A stretch of 64,000 bases of DNA from Plotosus lineatus. Its lineage: Eukaryota > Chordata > Actinopteri > Siluriformes > Plotosidae. A program made the translations under genes and the position numbers. Shown piece by piece: positions 10,034 through 24,278 of this stretch. Below the pieces are notes generated by a model, which worked only from the letters and a program-made list of their open reading frames with translations, was not told the DNA's origin and ran no database searches. The stretch lies in the NCBI GenBank assembly GCA_024760905.1, contig CM045746.1, positions 10,842,966 through 10,906,965 of the forward strand. The letters run 5' to 3'. Numbering within the stretch: position 1 is the first letter of the stretch; each line of letters starts with the position of its first letter.

Positions 10034-13000
10034 CCATTAAGAAACCTCAAAACAAATACATTGCACATTGTGTGTGTGTGTGTGTGTGTGCTTGTGTATA
10101 GGAGAGACAGAGAGGTAGAAAGAGAGAGAGAGGGAGCAAAAGAGAGACCTGGCCTGATGGTACTGTCTCGGCCGAACAGATGGAGACGTCTCAGTCCGAG
10201 GCAGAAATGTTCGATGATGTGGAAAATCTCCACAGGTTTTTCGATGTTGCCCATCTCAGGCTCCTCTGTAATGATCAGATCGATGTCCACGTTAGCGTGG
10301 ATGAAGTCACCGTCTGTGCTACGCCTCACTGTGCCCTTGATACCCATCAGGCAGTGCTCCTGAAAGCACACACCAAAAAGGCGAAAGTGAAACACACTTT
10401 CGACATGTCGAATAATTTCTTGAACAAAGCACGCACACTTTGATGAATAAAACTTGATCACTTGCTGATCTGCTCAATCCTAGTACTAGGGAGACTACAC
10501 CCTGAACAGCTTGTGGCTACCCCCCCCCCCCACACACACACACACAACCATTCACAGGCATGAGAATAGGTGGAAGAAAAAAAAAAAAAGAAGGAGCCCC
10601 AAAAGGGCTCTGGAAAGTCCGGGGGTATTTTTACAATTGGGGTTCAGTGGCAATGCCCACATGGGGGTTCTATGGTGCGAAACGCCCAAAAAGCTAGAGC
10701 ATTTTCAGCATTTAAGGAGTCATTCTGAAAGGTAGGAGCTATCGAATTTGTGGCATTTACAAGTTTATTCTCAACTATGTGTTCAAGGAAAATGACCAAA
10801 GTAATCGTATTTTAATTTACTAAAAAAACAACTTAAAAGTAACTTAATATAAGATTCCTTTACTAAGAGCAATTCTAGTACAATTCCTGCAATGTGTTCA
10901 CCAGCTATGTACCTGAATCACAGAATTAATTACGAGAGTTTTAATGTTGTAATACTGTACCAGTATTACACACACACACTATCTGAAGCGTCCAGTGCGC
11001 TTAAAAAAAATTGGAGTGGGTGGGCACTTATTAAAATGTTACCAGCAGAGTGGAACAGTAAGTGCTTATTACCATAGAGGTGGAAAACATGAAAGCTGAA
11101 AATAAACAGAAAACGGCATAATAATAATTAAAAAAAAAAGACCCTTTAATTTTCCTCCTGGTGCTCTTCTTTTAAATAACACCCCCATGTAAAATTGAGC
11201 CAAATCAACATGAATGTCTACTTCAGCACATGGTTGAACCAATCAACACAAAGGTCAACTTGTTGAAATGCACATGGCCAGGATGTATTAAGTTAGTGAG
11301 CAGGAGAATCCTGTGAAAAGCAGGATGCTTGGTATATAAAAAAATTATGGATACTATATGAATTTAATTTTTAGCAATGCTCTTCTTCGTCTTCTTCTTT
11401 TGGCTGTTCTCTTCAGGGGTCGCCACGGCAAATGATCTGCCTCAATCTCACCCTGTCCTCTGCATCTTCTACTCTTACTCCAACTACAGACGCTCCCCGA
11501 CTTACGTTTTTAACTGGCACAGCGATATTCTGACGTGTGACTATGATGCTCATACTGTACTATACATCCATAAATACCATTACCATATCACATAAAACAT
11601 CCCTAAATAAATTATAAACATAACATTGTAAAATAATATCAAATATATCAAATAATATCAACATTAATTTCAAATAAATCACTTATAGTAGGGTTTAAGC
11701 TATTTTATCATGGTGTGGATGGGAAGAGAAATGGAGTAGAAGTCATTTTGTAGGAGGGGTTTGTCAGGAATGTTCTAAAAGTGAAAAAAGTGTCAGACAG
11801 AGTGATGAGTCTCAAGTTAGAAATTGAAGGTGTAATGCTCAATGTTGTTAGTGCTTATGCCCCACAGACAGGATATGAGCTAGAAGAGAAGGAGAGATTC
11901 TGGAGTGACTTAGATGAAATGATGCAGAGTACCCCCAGAGGTGAAAGAGTGGTCATTGGTGCAGACTTCAATGGACATGTTGGTGCAGGCAACAGAGGGG
12001 ATGAGGAAGTGATGGGCAGGTTTGGTATCCAGAACAGGAACGCAGCAGGACAGATGTTGATAGAGTTTGCAAAAAGGATGGAAATGGCTGTGGTGAATAC
12101 TTTCTTCCAGAAGAAACAGGAGCATAGGGTGACTTAAAAGCGGAGATAGGAGCACACAGGTAGACTACATCATGTGTAGGCGATGTAATTTGAAGGAAGT
12201 CAGTGACTGCAAAGTAGTAGTGGGTGAGAGTGTTGCCAAACAGCATAGGATGGTGGTATGCAGGATGACGCTGATGGTGAAGAAGGTGAAGAAGGCAAAG
12301 GCAGAGCAGAAGACAAAGTGGTGGAAGTTGAAAAAGGAAGAGTGTCGTGTTGTCTTCAAAGAGGAGTTGAAACAGGCTTTGTATGGCCAGGAAGTGCTTC
12401 CAAATGACTGGACAACCACAGCAAATGTGATCAGGGACACAGGTAGGAGAGTACTTGGTGTGTCCTCTGGAAGGAAAGTAGATAAGGAGACTTGGTGGTG
12501 GAATGAGGAAGTGAAGGAGTGTGTACAAAGGAAGAGGTTAGCTAAGAAAAAGTGGGACATAGAGAGGCTCGATGAGAGTAAACAGGAGTACAGGGAGACA
12601 CAGCGTAAGGCGAAAGTAGCAGTGGCTAAGGCCAAACAGAGGGCGTATGATGACTTGTATGATAGGTTGGACAGTAAAGAGGGAGAAAATGATCCATACA
12701 GGTTGGCACAGCAGAGAAATAGAGATGGGAAGGACGTGCAGCAAGTTAGATTGATAAAGGACAGAGAGGGAAATGTATTGACTGATGACAGAAGTGTGCT
12801 GGGAAGATGGAAATAGTACTTTGAAGAGCTGATGAATGAGGAAAATGAGAGAGAAAAAAGAGTAGAAGAGGTGACCATTGAGGAGCAGGATGTAGCAAAG
12901 ATCAGTAAGGGTGAAGTGAGAAGGGCATTGAAGAGGATGAAGAATGGAAAGGCAGTTGGTCCTGATGACATACCAGTGGAGGTATGGAAGTGTCTAGGAG

Positions 13001-14712
13001 AGGTAGCAGTAGATTTTCTGACAAGAACATTCAACAAGGTACTAGAGAGTGAGCAGATGCCGGAGGAGTGGAGGAGAAGTGTGCTGGTGCCCATTTTTAA
13101 GAACAAGGGAGACGTGCAGAGTTGCGGCAACTACAGAGGGATAAAGTTGATGAGCCATACGATGAAGTTATGGGAAAGAATAGTGGAAGCTAGATTAAGG
13201 GCAGAGGTCAGCATTTGTGAACAACAGTTTGGTTTCATGCCAAGAAAGAGCACCACAGATGCAATGTTTGCTTTGAGGATGTTAATCGAGAAGTACAGAG
13301 AAGGTCAGAGGGAGCTACATTGTGCCTTTGTGGATCTGGAAAAAGCATATGACAGGGTGCCAAGAGAAGAACTGTGGTATTGCATGAGGAAGTCTGGAGT
13401 GGCAGAGAAGTATGTTAGAGTGGTGCAGGACATGTATGAGAGATGTAAGACAGTGGTGAGGTGTGCTGTCGGTGTGACACAAGAGTTCAAGGTGGAGGTG
13501 GGACTGCATCAAGGGTCAGCTCTGAGCCCCTTCTTGTTTGCTATGGTGATGGACAGGCTGACAGACGAGGTGAGACAAGAATCTCCATGGACTATGATGT
13601 TTGCAGATGACATTGTGATCTGTAGTGAGAGCAGAGAACAAGTGCAGGAAAATCTAGAGAGGTGGAGGTATGCCCTGGAAAGGAGAGGAATGAAGGTTAG
13701 CTTAAGAAAATCAGAATACATGTGTGTGAATGAGAAAGACCCAGGAGGAACGGTGAGGTTACAGGGAGCAGAGATAAGGAAGGTGGAGGATTTTAAGTAC
13801 TTAGGCTCAACAATCCAGAGCAATGGAGAGTGTGGAAAAGAGGTGAAGAAGCGTGTGCAGGCAGGCTGGAATGGTTGGAGAAAAGTGTCCGGTGTGATGT
13901 GCGATAGGAGAGTGTCAGCAAGAATGAAGGGAAAAGTGTACAAGATGGTGGTGAGGCCAGCGATGTTGTATGGCTTAGAAACAGTGGCACTGGGGAAAAG
14001 ACAGGAGGCAGAGCTGGAGGTAGCAGAGATGAAAATGTTGAGGTTCTCTCTGGGAGTAACGAGGATGGATAGGATCAGAAATGAGTATATCAGAGGGACA
14101 GCACATGTTAGATGTTTTGGAGACAAATTCAGAGCGGCTAGATTGAGATGGTTTGAACATGTACAGAGGAGGGATAGTGAGTATATTGGTAGTAGGATGC
14201 TGAGGTTGGAACTACCAGGCAGAAGGCCTCGAGGAAGACCAAAGAAGAGATTTGTGGATGTGGTGAAGGAAGACATGAAGGTCGTTGGAGTCAGAAAAGA
14301 AGATGCAGAGGACAGGGTGAGATGGAGGCGGATGATTTGCTGTGGTGACCTCTGAAGGGAGCAGCCGAAAGTAAAAGAAGAAGAAGTAGTGTATTTACAA
14401 AAGTAGTGTACTTGCTGTGGGTTATACGGACTTTCGGTCTTTCAAGTGCGCAAGGGTGCCCTTGAACTCGTTTAGAACACAGCCTGCACTGAAGTGAATC
14501 ACGGAGCAGAGTTCGCTGAGTATGCATGGTAGATTGTGCCGATCCTAGCAAGTAGTTAATTCATCTCTGTGTATGAGACTTGCACCCATGCTGGTAGGCT
14601 TACGCTTCTGACCAACCATATTTGCTTAGGGTTACAAAAGTCCGCAAACGGTGTAAACACAAAGATCACAGAGACGACGTCTTAACACAAGGGTGACACG
14701 CTATATAACTGT

Positions 14713-14744
<32 letters not shown>

Positions 14745-15967
14745 CAGTAGGCCCTTGACTATTCGTGGTTTTGCATTTGCAGTTTGAGTATTCACGGACT
14801 GCGGAGCAGCTCACACGTGATTCAAATTCAGCCAATGGCTGTCCTCCTTCCTGCTGATTGGTTGACGTGATGTAACGCCCCTTTTCCCTCATTCGCGCAC
14901 AAGTTGGCAATGAGCCTTTTTTAGTGTTTTAATTACCAGTTAAGTTCTACGATGTCACTCAAATGTCTGCTCAAGCACCAGAAAAAGGTAATGAGGTTGG
15001 ATGTCTCTTCTGAAGAAATAAGACTTTCTCCGGAAGAAACGACAGTTTCGTCTGAAGTCACGTCATTGCTGAAGAGGAATACAGTAATCCTTTGAACTGT
15101 TGTAAAACACTCCACTATTAAAGTCTTTTTTTTAAATTATTGTTCCAGTACATGACCTAAGGTAATGTTTAAAATGTTTGTGTGTTATATTTTATTTACT
15201 GTGGTTATTTACTGTGCATGTTTCTCATTGTGTTTTGTTTATCCAATTTATTACATTTCTTGTTCTTTTATGTCCTTTTTGTTATGGTCTGTGTTTTGGG
15301 GGACTTTGATTTTGGCGCTGTGCCTCTCACTAACTGTTTACTTCCTGAGGGGCGTGGCTGAGCTGCTCACACACACCTGGATTCACTATTCTCATTTACT
15401 CCCAATAAACAAAAGCAAGCTCAGCTCTGCACCAGAGGATTAACATCACCGCTTCTTTGGTTTGCGCCTCTTGCTCTATGACTCTAAAACTCTGTTTTGT
15501 AATTCGGCTCCGGTTTGGGGGGCGTGGCCGAGCTGCTCAGACTTAATGCAGTTATTACCTGAATTCAGTCGTGTCATGCCTAATGCAATACAGTACGTTC
15601 CTATACTGGGCCTTTTTGAAAACTACAGTGCTCTATGTTTATAAACGAAATGCACTGAAAGGTGTTTTATGCGTATGCTGTATAATGATTTTAGCATCAA
15701 TAAATATAACAGTAAAAATTGAAAAGTTTTGCTTAATCATTACTACAGTTTACTACATTAATACTGTATTAATGAGCAAGACTGTCTATAAAATGTGTTT
15801 AAGAAGCATATTTTAGCGCATGTAATAGATACATAGTATTTTACTTACAGCTGCTCATTCACGCATGTGACGTCATACATGGGGTTTTACTTCGGGTAAC
15901 AGAACTCGCGGATTATCTCGATTCGCGGGAAGGCCCGGAACCGTACTCCGTGAATGTCAAGGGCTTA

Positions 15968-16032
<65 letters not shown>

Positions 16033-18145
16033 CGATATACAGTCATCCCTTGCCGCTTCGCGATTTGAACTTCACGGTCTTGGTACATTGAAGTATTTTA
16101 ATAATAATAATAAAAAAAAAAATCATAAATTCAAAATTTGCGCTGAAACTCGCATGTACGTAACAGACTGAAGTGCCCCTCCTCCCCAGTTCAGGCAGGG
16201 ACCACCTACTCAACTCAATCTCGCAAGCTGATTGGCTTAGACATATACCCATGTAGCACGCCATTACGGTATAAATGAATCTACTGTGCGTTACATCAAA
16301 AAAGACTAAGATTAAGATCAAGCGAAGAAGAGCTATTGTCAGAGGTGAGTACAGTACTTAAAGTATTTATATATAAATTCTATTTCAATATTAATACATT
16401 ACAGTATTTACATATACATATAACTGTGTAACGTTTAATATACACTTCTTGATATTGTATAGATGCGAAAACATACAGAAATGAGACAACATGGTAGAAA
16501 TGAGAGGGGCGTTCCTACTTCGCGGTTTTTCGAATATCGCAGCCAGGTCTGGTCTACATTATCTGTGATATTCAAGGGATGACTATATATATAACTGAAG
16601 TGGGAAGGAGAGGCACGTTCAGTCTCTCGTTTGTAAACAATGGACGCAGTGTCATTATGTCAGCGTAGGTTTGTCTAAACTCAAAATTTGACTTTTTTTT
16701 TTTTTGGAAAAGACGGATGAGCCGCGCCCCGTCTCAGGGGCTCTGGTGTCGGTCGCAACGCCGCCCACACTCGGCGCGCTCCGTGGCACACTCTGCCGCA
16801 GCCGACGCCGGAGCTTTTGAGACAAGGCGTGGCTTGTCTGGACTTTTCTGATATGTCAAGCAGGCAAATGCGCTTTGAACACTTGTTAAGTACTCAACAT
16901 TCACCTGTTTGCTTGAGGAATAGGAGGTCCAGATGAGCTGCGTTTTGCCCACATTCGGCGGAGCGCGCCACATTTATGAAACATTTACTGAATTAAACAA
17001 CTTAAAAACGAAAAATAATCTGCAATGAGCACTTTTGAAACTCATGAACCAACAGTACAGCTCTCCTTTATGCGTGTGACAAACAAGCTTTATGGGTGCA
17101 GTACTATGGAGATTCAGCTCCCTCCTGGGCAATGGGAGGCAAATGGGAGGTCAGCGGGGCAGGATGTTGGGAGACAGCCAATGAAAGAGAAACTCGCACA
17201 TTGTTTGAATTTTTGAACAGCACGTTTGGTGCTTTTCATAAGAAAAGGTTGTTTCATATACAGAGGGCGAAAATTTAGGAAAATGTTTTTCGTAACTTGG
17301 ATTTTTCGTATTCAGAGGTTTTCATAAGTAGCGGGCTGACTGTATATATATATATATACAGTAAAACCTCCGCTGACGAACGCTTAAGCTCACAAACATT
17401 TCGCCTCAAGAACATTAAATTTGCGAGCATATTGTCTCTGCTGACGAACTAGTTTTCGGCGGACGAATCAAACCATGCGGTCAAACAGCGCCACGGTGGC
17501 GGCCACGAGAAGCTGACGCACGCTCATGGCGTCACAGTTCGTCACCCCTTTTCTTTGAGTGCGGAAGTGGTTTGTGTTTGCTAGACATTTTGGACCATAT
17601 TGAGTGTACTTTTGCTATTATGGGACCGAAAAAGACCCCACCACAGGCGGAGATCATTGAAAAACACGAACGAGGTGTGCGTTTGTGTGACTCAGCGTCC
17701 CAGTACCAGTACGCTAAGTCTACCATTGCTCCCATCCTTAAGAACAAGGAAGCTATTAAGGGTGCGTGTGTGGCTAAGGGTGTTTCCAAACAGTAGGCGT
17801 TTCCAAACACTCCTTCCAAACAGTAAGTCCCTCCCTCCCTCCTCCTCCCACTCCATTCCATCAAGCCATCAACTACCATCACAAAGGTAAATAAAACGAC
17901 TTTATTATACAGTACAGTTTATTTCTTTAATTACAATACAATAGCACATTTATTATACATAAAATAAGGTATATTTTTGTGTAGTTTTAAGGCTTATTTA
18001 GTAGAAAATTATGTTTTATGGGGACCTGGGAACGGATTATTCTTATTTTAATGGTTTCTTATGGGAAATAAATGTTCGGAAGACGAACTTTTCGCCTCAC
18101 ACACACTTTCTGGGAACCAATTATGTTCGTGAGCAGAGGTATCAC

Positions 18146-18215
<70 letters not shown>

Positions 18216-18438
18216 TACACACACGCTCAGACTCATACGGCAATTGATTGACCTGCTTGGAATCCAGGCCACATACTTCACGCTCTGCTTTGAGGCAATG
18301 CGACCCCCACATATGAAAATATTTTCTCCTTCTCCTCAAATTTACACAATTCACAAAAACGACATTTGGGCTTGAGGGGGAAAAAAAAAAAAAAAAAAAA
18401 ACGCGGGAAACCGCGTTATCACAGCAAATTCTCATGCC

Positions 18439-18519
<81 letters not shown>

Positions 18520-21500
18520 GGACATTTTGGAACAACCAGTCATCTAAATGTGCATGTCTTTGGACTGTAGGAGGAAATTGGAGAACCCAGAGGCATCCCA
18601 GCCAAGCACAGGGAGAACATGCAAACGCCACACAGAAACGCCATCACTCGAACCCAGGAACCTCTTGCTATGAGGCGGACATGCTAACCACAACACCACC
18701 ATATTGCCCTTAAAATAAAACTTTATTATATGTATTTTGTCTATGAGAACACTCTTTCATACCTTGGTCCTCTGAAATACCGCTTTGGGATCTAGTGTTT
18801 TGGTCTTTCCTGGGTTGTTTTTATTTGTTTTGATCCAGCAGATATCCTCGCACCGCCTGAACCCCCATTTCCTCAAACACTGTAGAGCAAAGAACAAAGA
18901 TAATTACTTAATAAATGCAGTTATAAAACACTACAAAGTTGTAGTGTGCTTTGTAACAAACATAAATTAGCTTTATAGTATGCGAGATTTACCATCCTGC
19001 CGAGATCAAGCCCCTCCCCTGAACCACACCAGAGGAAGACGAAGGACCGCAACGCTGAGATCTCGTCAATTTCCAGCTTCATGATCTAGAAGGACAGACA
19101 AATACACAATATTCGATGTTCATCAAATCATATCTGCCGTCACTTGTCACTTGTCACATGTATACGGTGTATGTAGAAACACATGACATGAACATTAAAC
19201 ACACGCACATCGTCCCAAGTCCAGAAACGTTCACTAGCGATGATACCCGACTCTCTGTAATATTCTTCCAACGGCGGCTCCAGCAGGATCACGTCAAATT
19301 TACATTTTAGATCCCTCAGATCAAAGTTCTCTGGATCAGCCTGAAGGTACCTGACACACACACACACACACACACACAAAATATATATTGCCACATGACT
19401 ATCTTGAAGAACAAAATGACCTTAAATGGTCATGTAAACATGTATGTTAGTTTAGAAAATAAATAGTATCCTGTGCTGACATGGGTGGGGTATTTGTAGT
19501 GGAGATGAGCTCGTCTTTCAGTCGGATGAGCTCTCGAAGTTTTGGGTACTCCTCGAATCGGTCAGCCAAACCTATACCACAAGACACCAAAAACAATTCA
19601 GTGCATTTATTAATACAGTAGGCCCTTGACCATTCGTGGTTCAGCGCTTGCGCCCCTGCATACTCGCGGATTGGTGACAAACCAGGAAGTAACGGACATC
19701 TTCTTCTTCTTTTCCTTTCGGCTGTTCCCTTCAGGGGTCGCCACAGCGAATGATCTGCCTCCATCTCACCCTATCCTCTGCATCTTCTTCTCTTACGCCA
19801 ACGACCTTCATGTCGTCCTTCACCACATCCATAAATCTCTTCTTTGGTCTTCCTCTAGGCCTTCTGCCTGGTGATTCCAACCTCAGAATCCTACTGCCAA
19901 TATACTCACTATCCCTCCTCTGTACGTGTTCAAACCATCACAATCTAATCAGGAAGTAACTAACATGTGATTCAAATTCAGCCAATGGCTGAGAGCTTTT
20001 GTTTCTCCTGTAACCCATATAAATACATGGTTACTAATTTTATTGGTAAAAAACCCTAATTTCCAACGCTCCCTGAAAGCACTATAGTTTTCCTAGTCCC
20101 CTTGAACGCATCATAAGCACATGCTGCATGCACCGAGCTAAGCACAGCAGAGCGTGCTGCAGAGCAGGACACACACAGAGCACTTGACAAGCTACACAAG
20201 TGAGTCAAACGATCCAAAATGTGTTTAAGTGAACTTTTAACAAGTTTTAACTAAGTTTATGTACTTTTCAGAGCCTTGTATGTGTTTTGTTCTCTCTCAA
20301 TCAAACCGGGTGGAGTGTGTTTGTTTTCTTGGAAACCCCGGTGAGTCATTACAACATGAAGCTAGCTTCAAAACCTATGCTAACTTTACACATGGTGACT
20401 TTTAAAACTGTGTGCACTATTTTTTGTCTCTAAAAAGCTAAAACCAGTCGGAGTACACAACAAAGATTGTGCTGTGCACAAAATGAGCCTTACATTTTAT
20501 TTTTCTAAATGCTTTTGTTGAAGCACTTTTGCTAATGCACTAAAGTATGCAGATAAGCACTTTTGTTTTGTATTACATTCCATTCAGTGCCTTTCATGCA
20601 CTTTTGTCATTTCATTTATGTGTTATTTCATAGAAATAACTTGTTCAAAACAATTAAGTTACAAACTTGAAATGATTTAATTTCATATGCCTTGAAAAAA
20701 GGGTTAAATAAATATTGTGGTTGTTTGTTCAGTGCCTTTCATAGACTTTTGTCATTTCATTTATGTGTTATTTCATAGAAATAACTTGTTCAAAACAATT
20801 AAGTTACAAACTTGAAATGATTTAATTTCATATGTCTTGAAAAAAGGGTTAAATAAATATTGTGGTTGTTTGTTATGCTACATAGCAATACATTTTGAAT
20901 TCATGGAAGTAAAACCAGTGTTATAACAGCAATGTAAAAGATTTTGAACATTTTATGAGATCTCATTTTATTTAGAAACTACTGTTAAGAAATATTTTAT
21001 TCATTGTGTCTGTACTGTATGTGCAGACTGGTTTTTTTAGTGGACCTGGATCTGATCTTGAAGCTGGTTTCGGACACGGATGGCGAGCTCAACCCAGTGA
21101 GAACTCTTGGCGGATCCAGAAGCAGTGTGGCCAGCTGCTCTGGATGCGAGAGTGGATCTACAGACCCAACCACTTCAAATCACAGGATCCCAGATAAGAA
21201 CAAATAAAACCACTTTATCCCAAACGGATCACAATCCTGGAAAAGACCTCCCGAACTCACACAAATCAAACCTTAAGGGTTCGAATCTCAGAGACTCTAA
21301 GCCTATTTTATTTTTATTTTGTAAAGAGCGCTCTACACATTGTTTGCACTATTTCTTGTGCTATTGTAAAATTGTAATAAATCTGCCGGCTGTTCAACTT
21401 TAAATCTCTATAATTCATTCTACTCCTCTAGAACCTAGCATATAATCTAGCACAGCTATACTAAGCAGGTGTTACACTCCCTTCTGCTGATTGGTTGCAG

Positions 21501-24046
21501 ATGATGTGTACACCTCTTTTTTTCCTCCTTCACACACAGGTCATCAACATGACTGCTTGAATTTTGAATTGACATTTTTTAGTGTTTTTAATGATTATTT
21601 AAGCGCTATGATGTCACTCAAACACCCTGCATCTTCTCTAGCTTCTGGTAAGGAGCCTAAAAACTTTATACATTAATAAGTATTATCACAGTACAAAATT
21701 AAAAAGTTTTACTTAGTCATTACTACATTTTCCTGCATTATTACTGTATTAATGAGTAAGACTGTCTATAGAATGTGTTTAAGAAGTATATTTTAGTGGA
21801 TGTAATATTATACATAGGGTTTTCAAACCACGGCAATAACTCACGGATTTTCATGATCCACGGGAAGGGCCGAAACTGAACCATCGTGAAAAACGGGGGC
21901 CTACTGTACACAGATTTATTCAGGTGCTCCCTAAAAGCAGAGCTCAATATGAGATTTTTATGGACTGTTTTCCTTTTCGTACATAACTAATTATTCCTTC
22001 AATAGTTTAAAACTTGAGCCGTCCAGGGTGTACTACGCCCTCACCCCGAGTCGGCTGAGATAGGCGCCAGCCTCCCTGCGACCCTAATTAGGATTAAGCG
22101 GTTCAGAAAATGAATGAATGAATGTTTTAAAATTCTGTAGCATGTTCATGAAAAAACATCAAAGTATTGTAAAAAAAAAAGTTTATCACATAATTGTTAT
22201 TGTTATATATTCGGTGCAAAAAGTAACCAACGCTTTCAAAAACAAGAACAGTTCAGAATCTAATCCTGGATGTCCGCACACATCAATTTCCAGCCAAGAC
22301 ACAAACAACCAATCAGGAAAGCAATGGATAATAGCTAAGCAGAATCACAGTGGGTTACAGCTAGTCAGAATTACGTTGAATAACAGCCAATCAGCATCTT
22401 GCGAGCCAATGAGTATCACAATACATGACAGCAAATCAACGTTTCAATTTTAAACAGCCAATTAGCATCACAATGAATAACAGGAAATCAGCATCATGAT
22501 GAATAACAGCCAATAAACATCACAATGATTAAAGCCAATCAGCACCAAGATAAATAACAGCCAATAAACTGTGTGATTTCGCTCCCAGACAGCCAGATGG
22601 ACTCAAGTATAACTTAACCAAAATCAAACTGATGGTTTCTTAACCATGGAGCTCCACTCAGCTTGCCGTTGTCTTGTGTGAGAGCGCAACCAATGACCAC
22701 AAGCAATAAAAACTATTCAGATTTTTCCTGGATAGAACTTTTGTGGTTGAGAAGAGAGGATACTTGCCTACATCTCTGATGAAGTTCTGTGGTCGATGTC
22801 CAGTGTCGACGAAATGCTGACAATAATCATTATGAGGGTTTAGACTCTGCGTCCCCTAATGAATATAGAAAAGATAAGATTTAGAACAGCTGAGTTGAAA
22901 AAAAACAACCCAAGATTTCTAATTATAAATAAGTACGGAAGAAAATCACATAGAACAGTCCGAACACAGTCGTTACAGATCAATAAACCAAAAACTTAAT
23001 TGCAAAATGAGACACTAAGCAAAGATAATTACTCCACAGCCTTCTAAACATTAAAAAAAGCATTTCTCCTTTTCCATCTGATGTGGCAGCAGGATGAGCA
23101 CCTCACTGTGGTGATGATGAGTGTATAGGTCATGTGGCACACTGGTAGGACATCTATTCTGTCTAGTGTTCCTAGTTTCCATGTCATTATGAGGGGGTCC
23201 AATAATTCTGGAGCTGACAGTATATAATGCACGCACACACACGCACACACATTATATATATATATATATATAGCTTGCCATTTATAACCTAAAATGACTA
23301 CGGTCCTATTTTTAACCCCACCTTTAGAAAAGTGCTGGAGTCCTTGTAGACCTCTTCAAACGGTCCACTGTCCTCCACCTGCTGAGGCTCTGCGTCTTCC
23401 TGCAAAACCATCAGAAGAGTGATTATCCGCAATGTATAACATTGTCATAACCAACTGCTACAATTATCTGGTTTGGCGTTGGTGCGACTCACTCGCTGCT
23501 CCTCCACGTCCTCGTCGGGATCCTCGCCCTCATTCTGGCATTTCCGTTTGGAGCCGGGTGCTGTCGTGTCAAATGATGATCTGCACAGAACAATGACTGT
23601 ATAGCATAACACTACCTCTGCATTATCGTTTCTATAGCAACAAGCGGCTCTGCTTAATTAATGAGTCTTCTTTTCCTTTCGGCTTTTCCCCTTTTTCAGG
23701 GGTCGCCACAGCGAATGATTCGCACGTTTGATTTGGCGTAGGTTTTTATGTTGGATGCCCTTCCTGGCACAACACTTTAGCAAGGGACAGAAACACGCTG
23801 ATGGCTTTGTAGCTACTCTTTACGAACATCGGCAATGGTTCTTACACATGAACCTCTGACCATAGACAGTGAGAGACATCGCCCGCCTTTGATAACCCAG
23901 TTAGCTGCACTGGGGGGACAGTGACAACCTTGTAGAGAGTGAGACTGGAACCCCTAATCTTAGGATTAGCGATCCAGCACCCTTTACCACCAGGCCACCG
24001 CTGCCCTACTGCTTAATTAATGAATAATAAACAATAATGACGTTAA

Positions 24047-24089
<43 letters not shown>

Positions 24090-24199
24090 CACATCCTGTT
24101 ATTTCATTCATTCACTTAATCACAATGGAATCTCAACTGACTCTGGCCATAGGCCAAGTTCAGTCCGTATAAGCGCACCAGTCAATCGCAGGGCGATAC

Positions 24200-24278
<79 letters not shown>

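Larger units (their letters stand above)
19616..21906 (+). mobile_element. Tigger-like nonautonomous element with nested RTE piece
   Basis: Left end CAGTAGGCCCTTGACCATTC after TA and right end ACGGGGGCCTACTG before TA. Same TIR family as 14745-15970, with shared inner motif GTGATTCAAATTCAGCCAATGG. It holds an RTE insertion (19700-19949), a 145-bp tandem duplication (20583-20872), and tracts of unassigned sequence (21000-21400). It fills most of mettl14 intron 5. No transposase is recognised. Confidence 0.7.

Noticed and set aside
13509..14276. Long minus-strand frames opposite RTE copies (also 38424-39317, 12165-13130, 39697-40347)
   Set aside because: They are mirror frames of the RTE coding strand, rich in Ser, Leu and Phe from purine-rich sense codons, with no domain resemblance.
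17532..17882. 116-codon minus-strand frame repeated almost exactly at 33182-33532
   Set aside because: It is the antisense of the Tigger-derived elements; conservation is due to DNA identity of the two copies, and the plus-strand frame is the one with family similarity.
18142..18543. Frames encoding long (VC)n, (HT)n or (YI)n stretches at microsatellites throughout the window
   Set aside because: Direct translation of CA/TG and TA repeats; no evidence of genuine coding outside the repeats.
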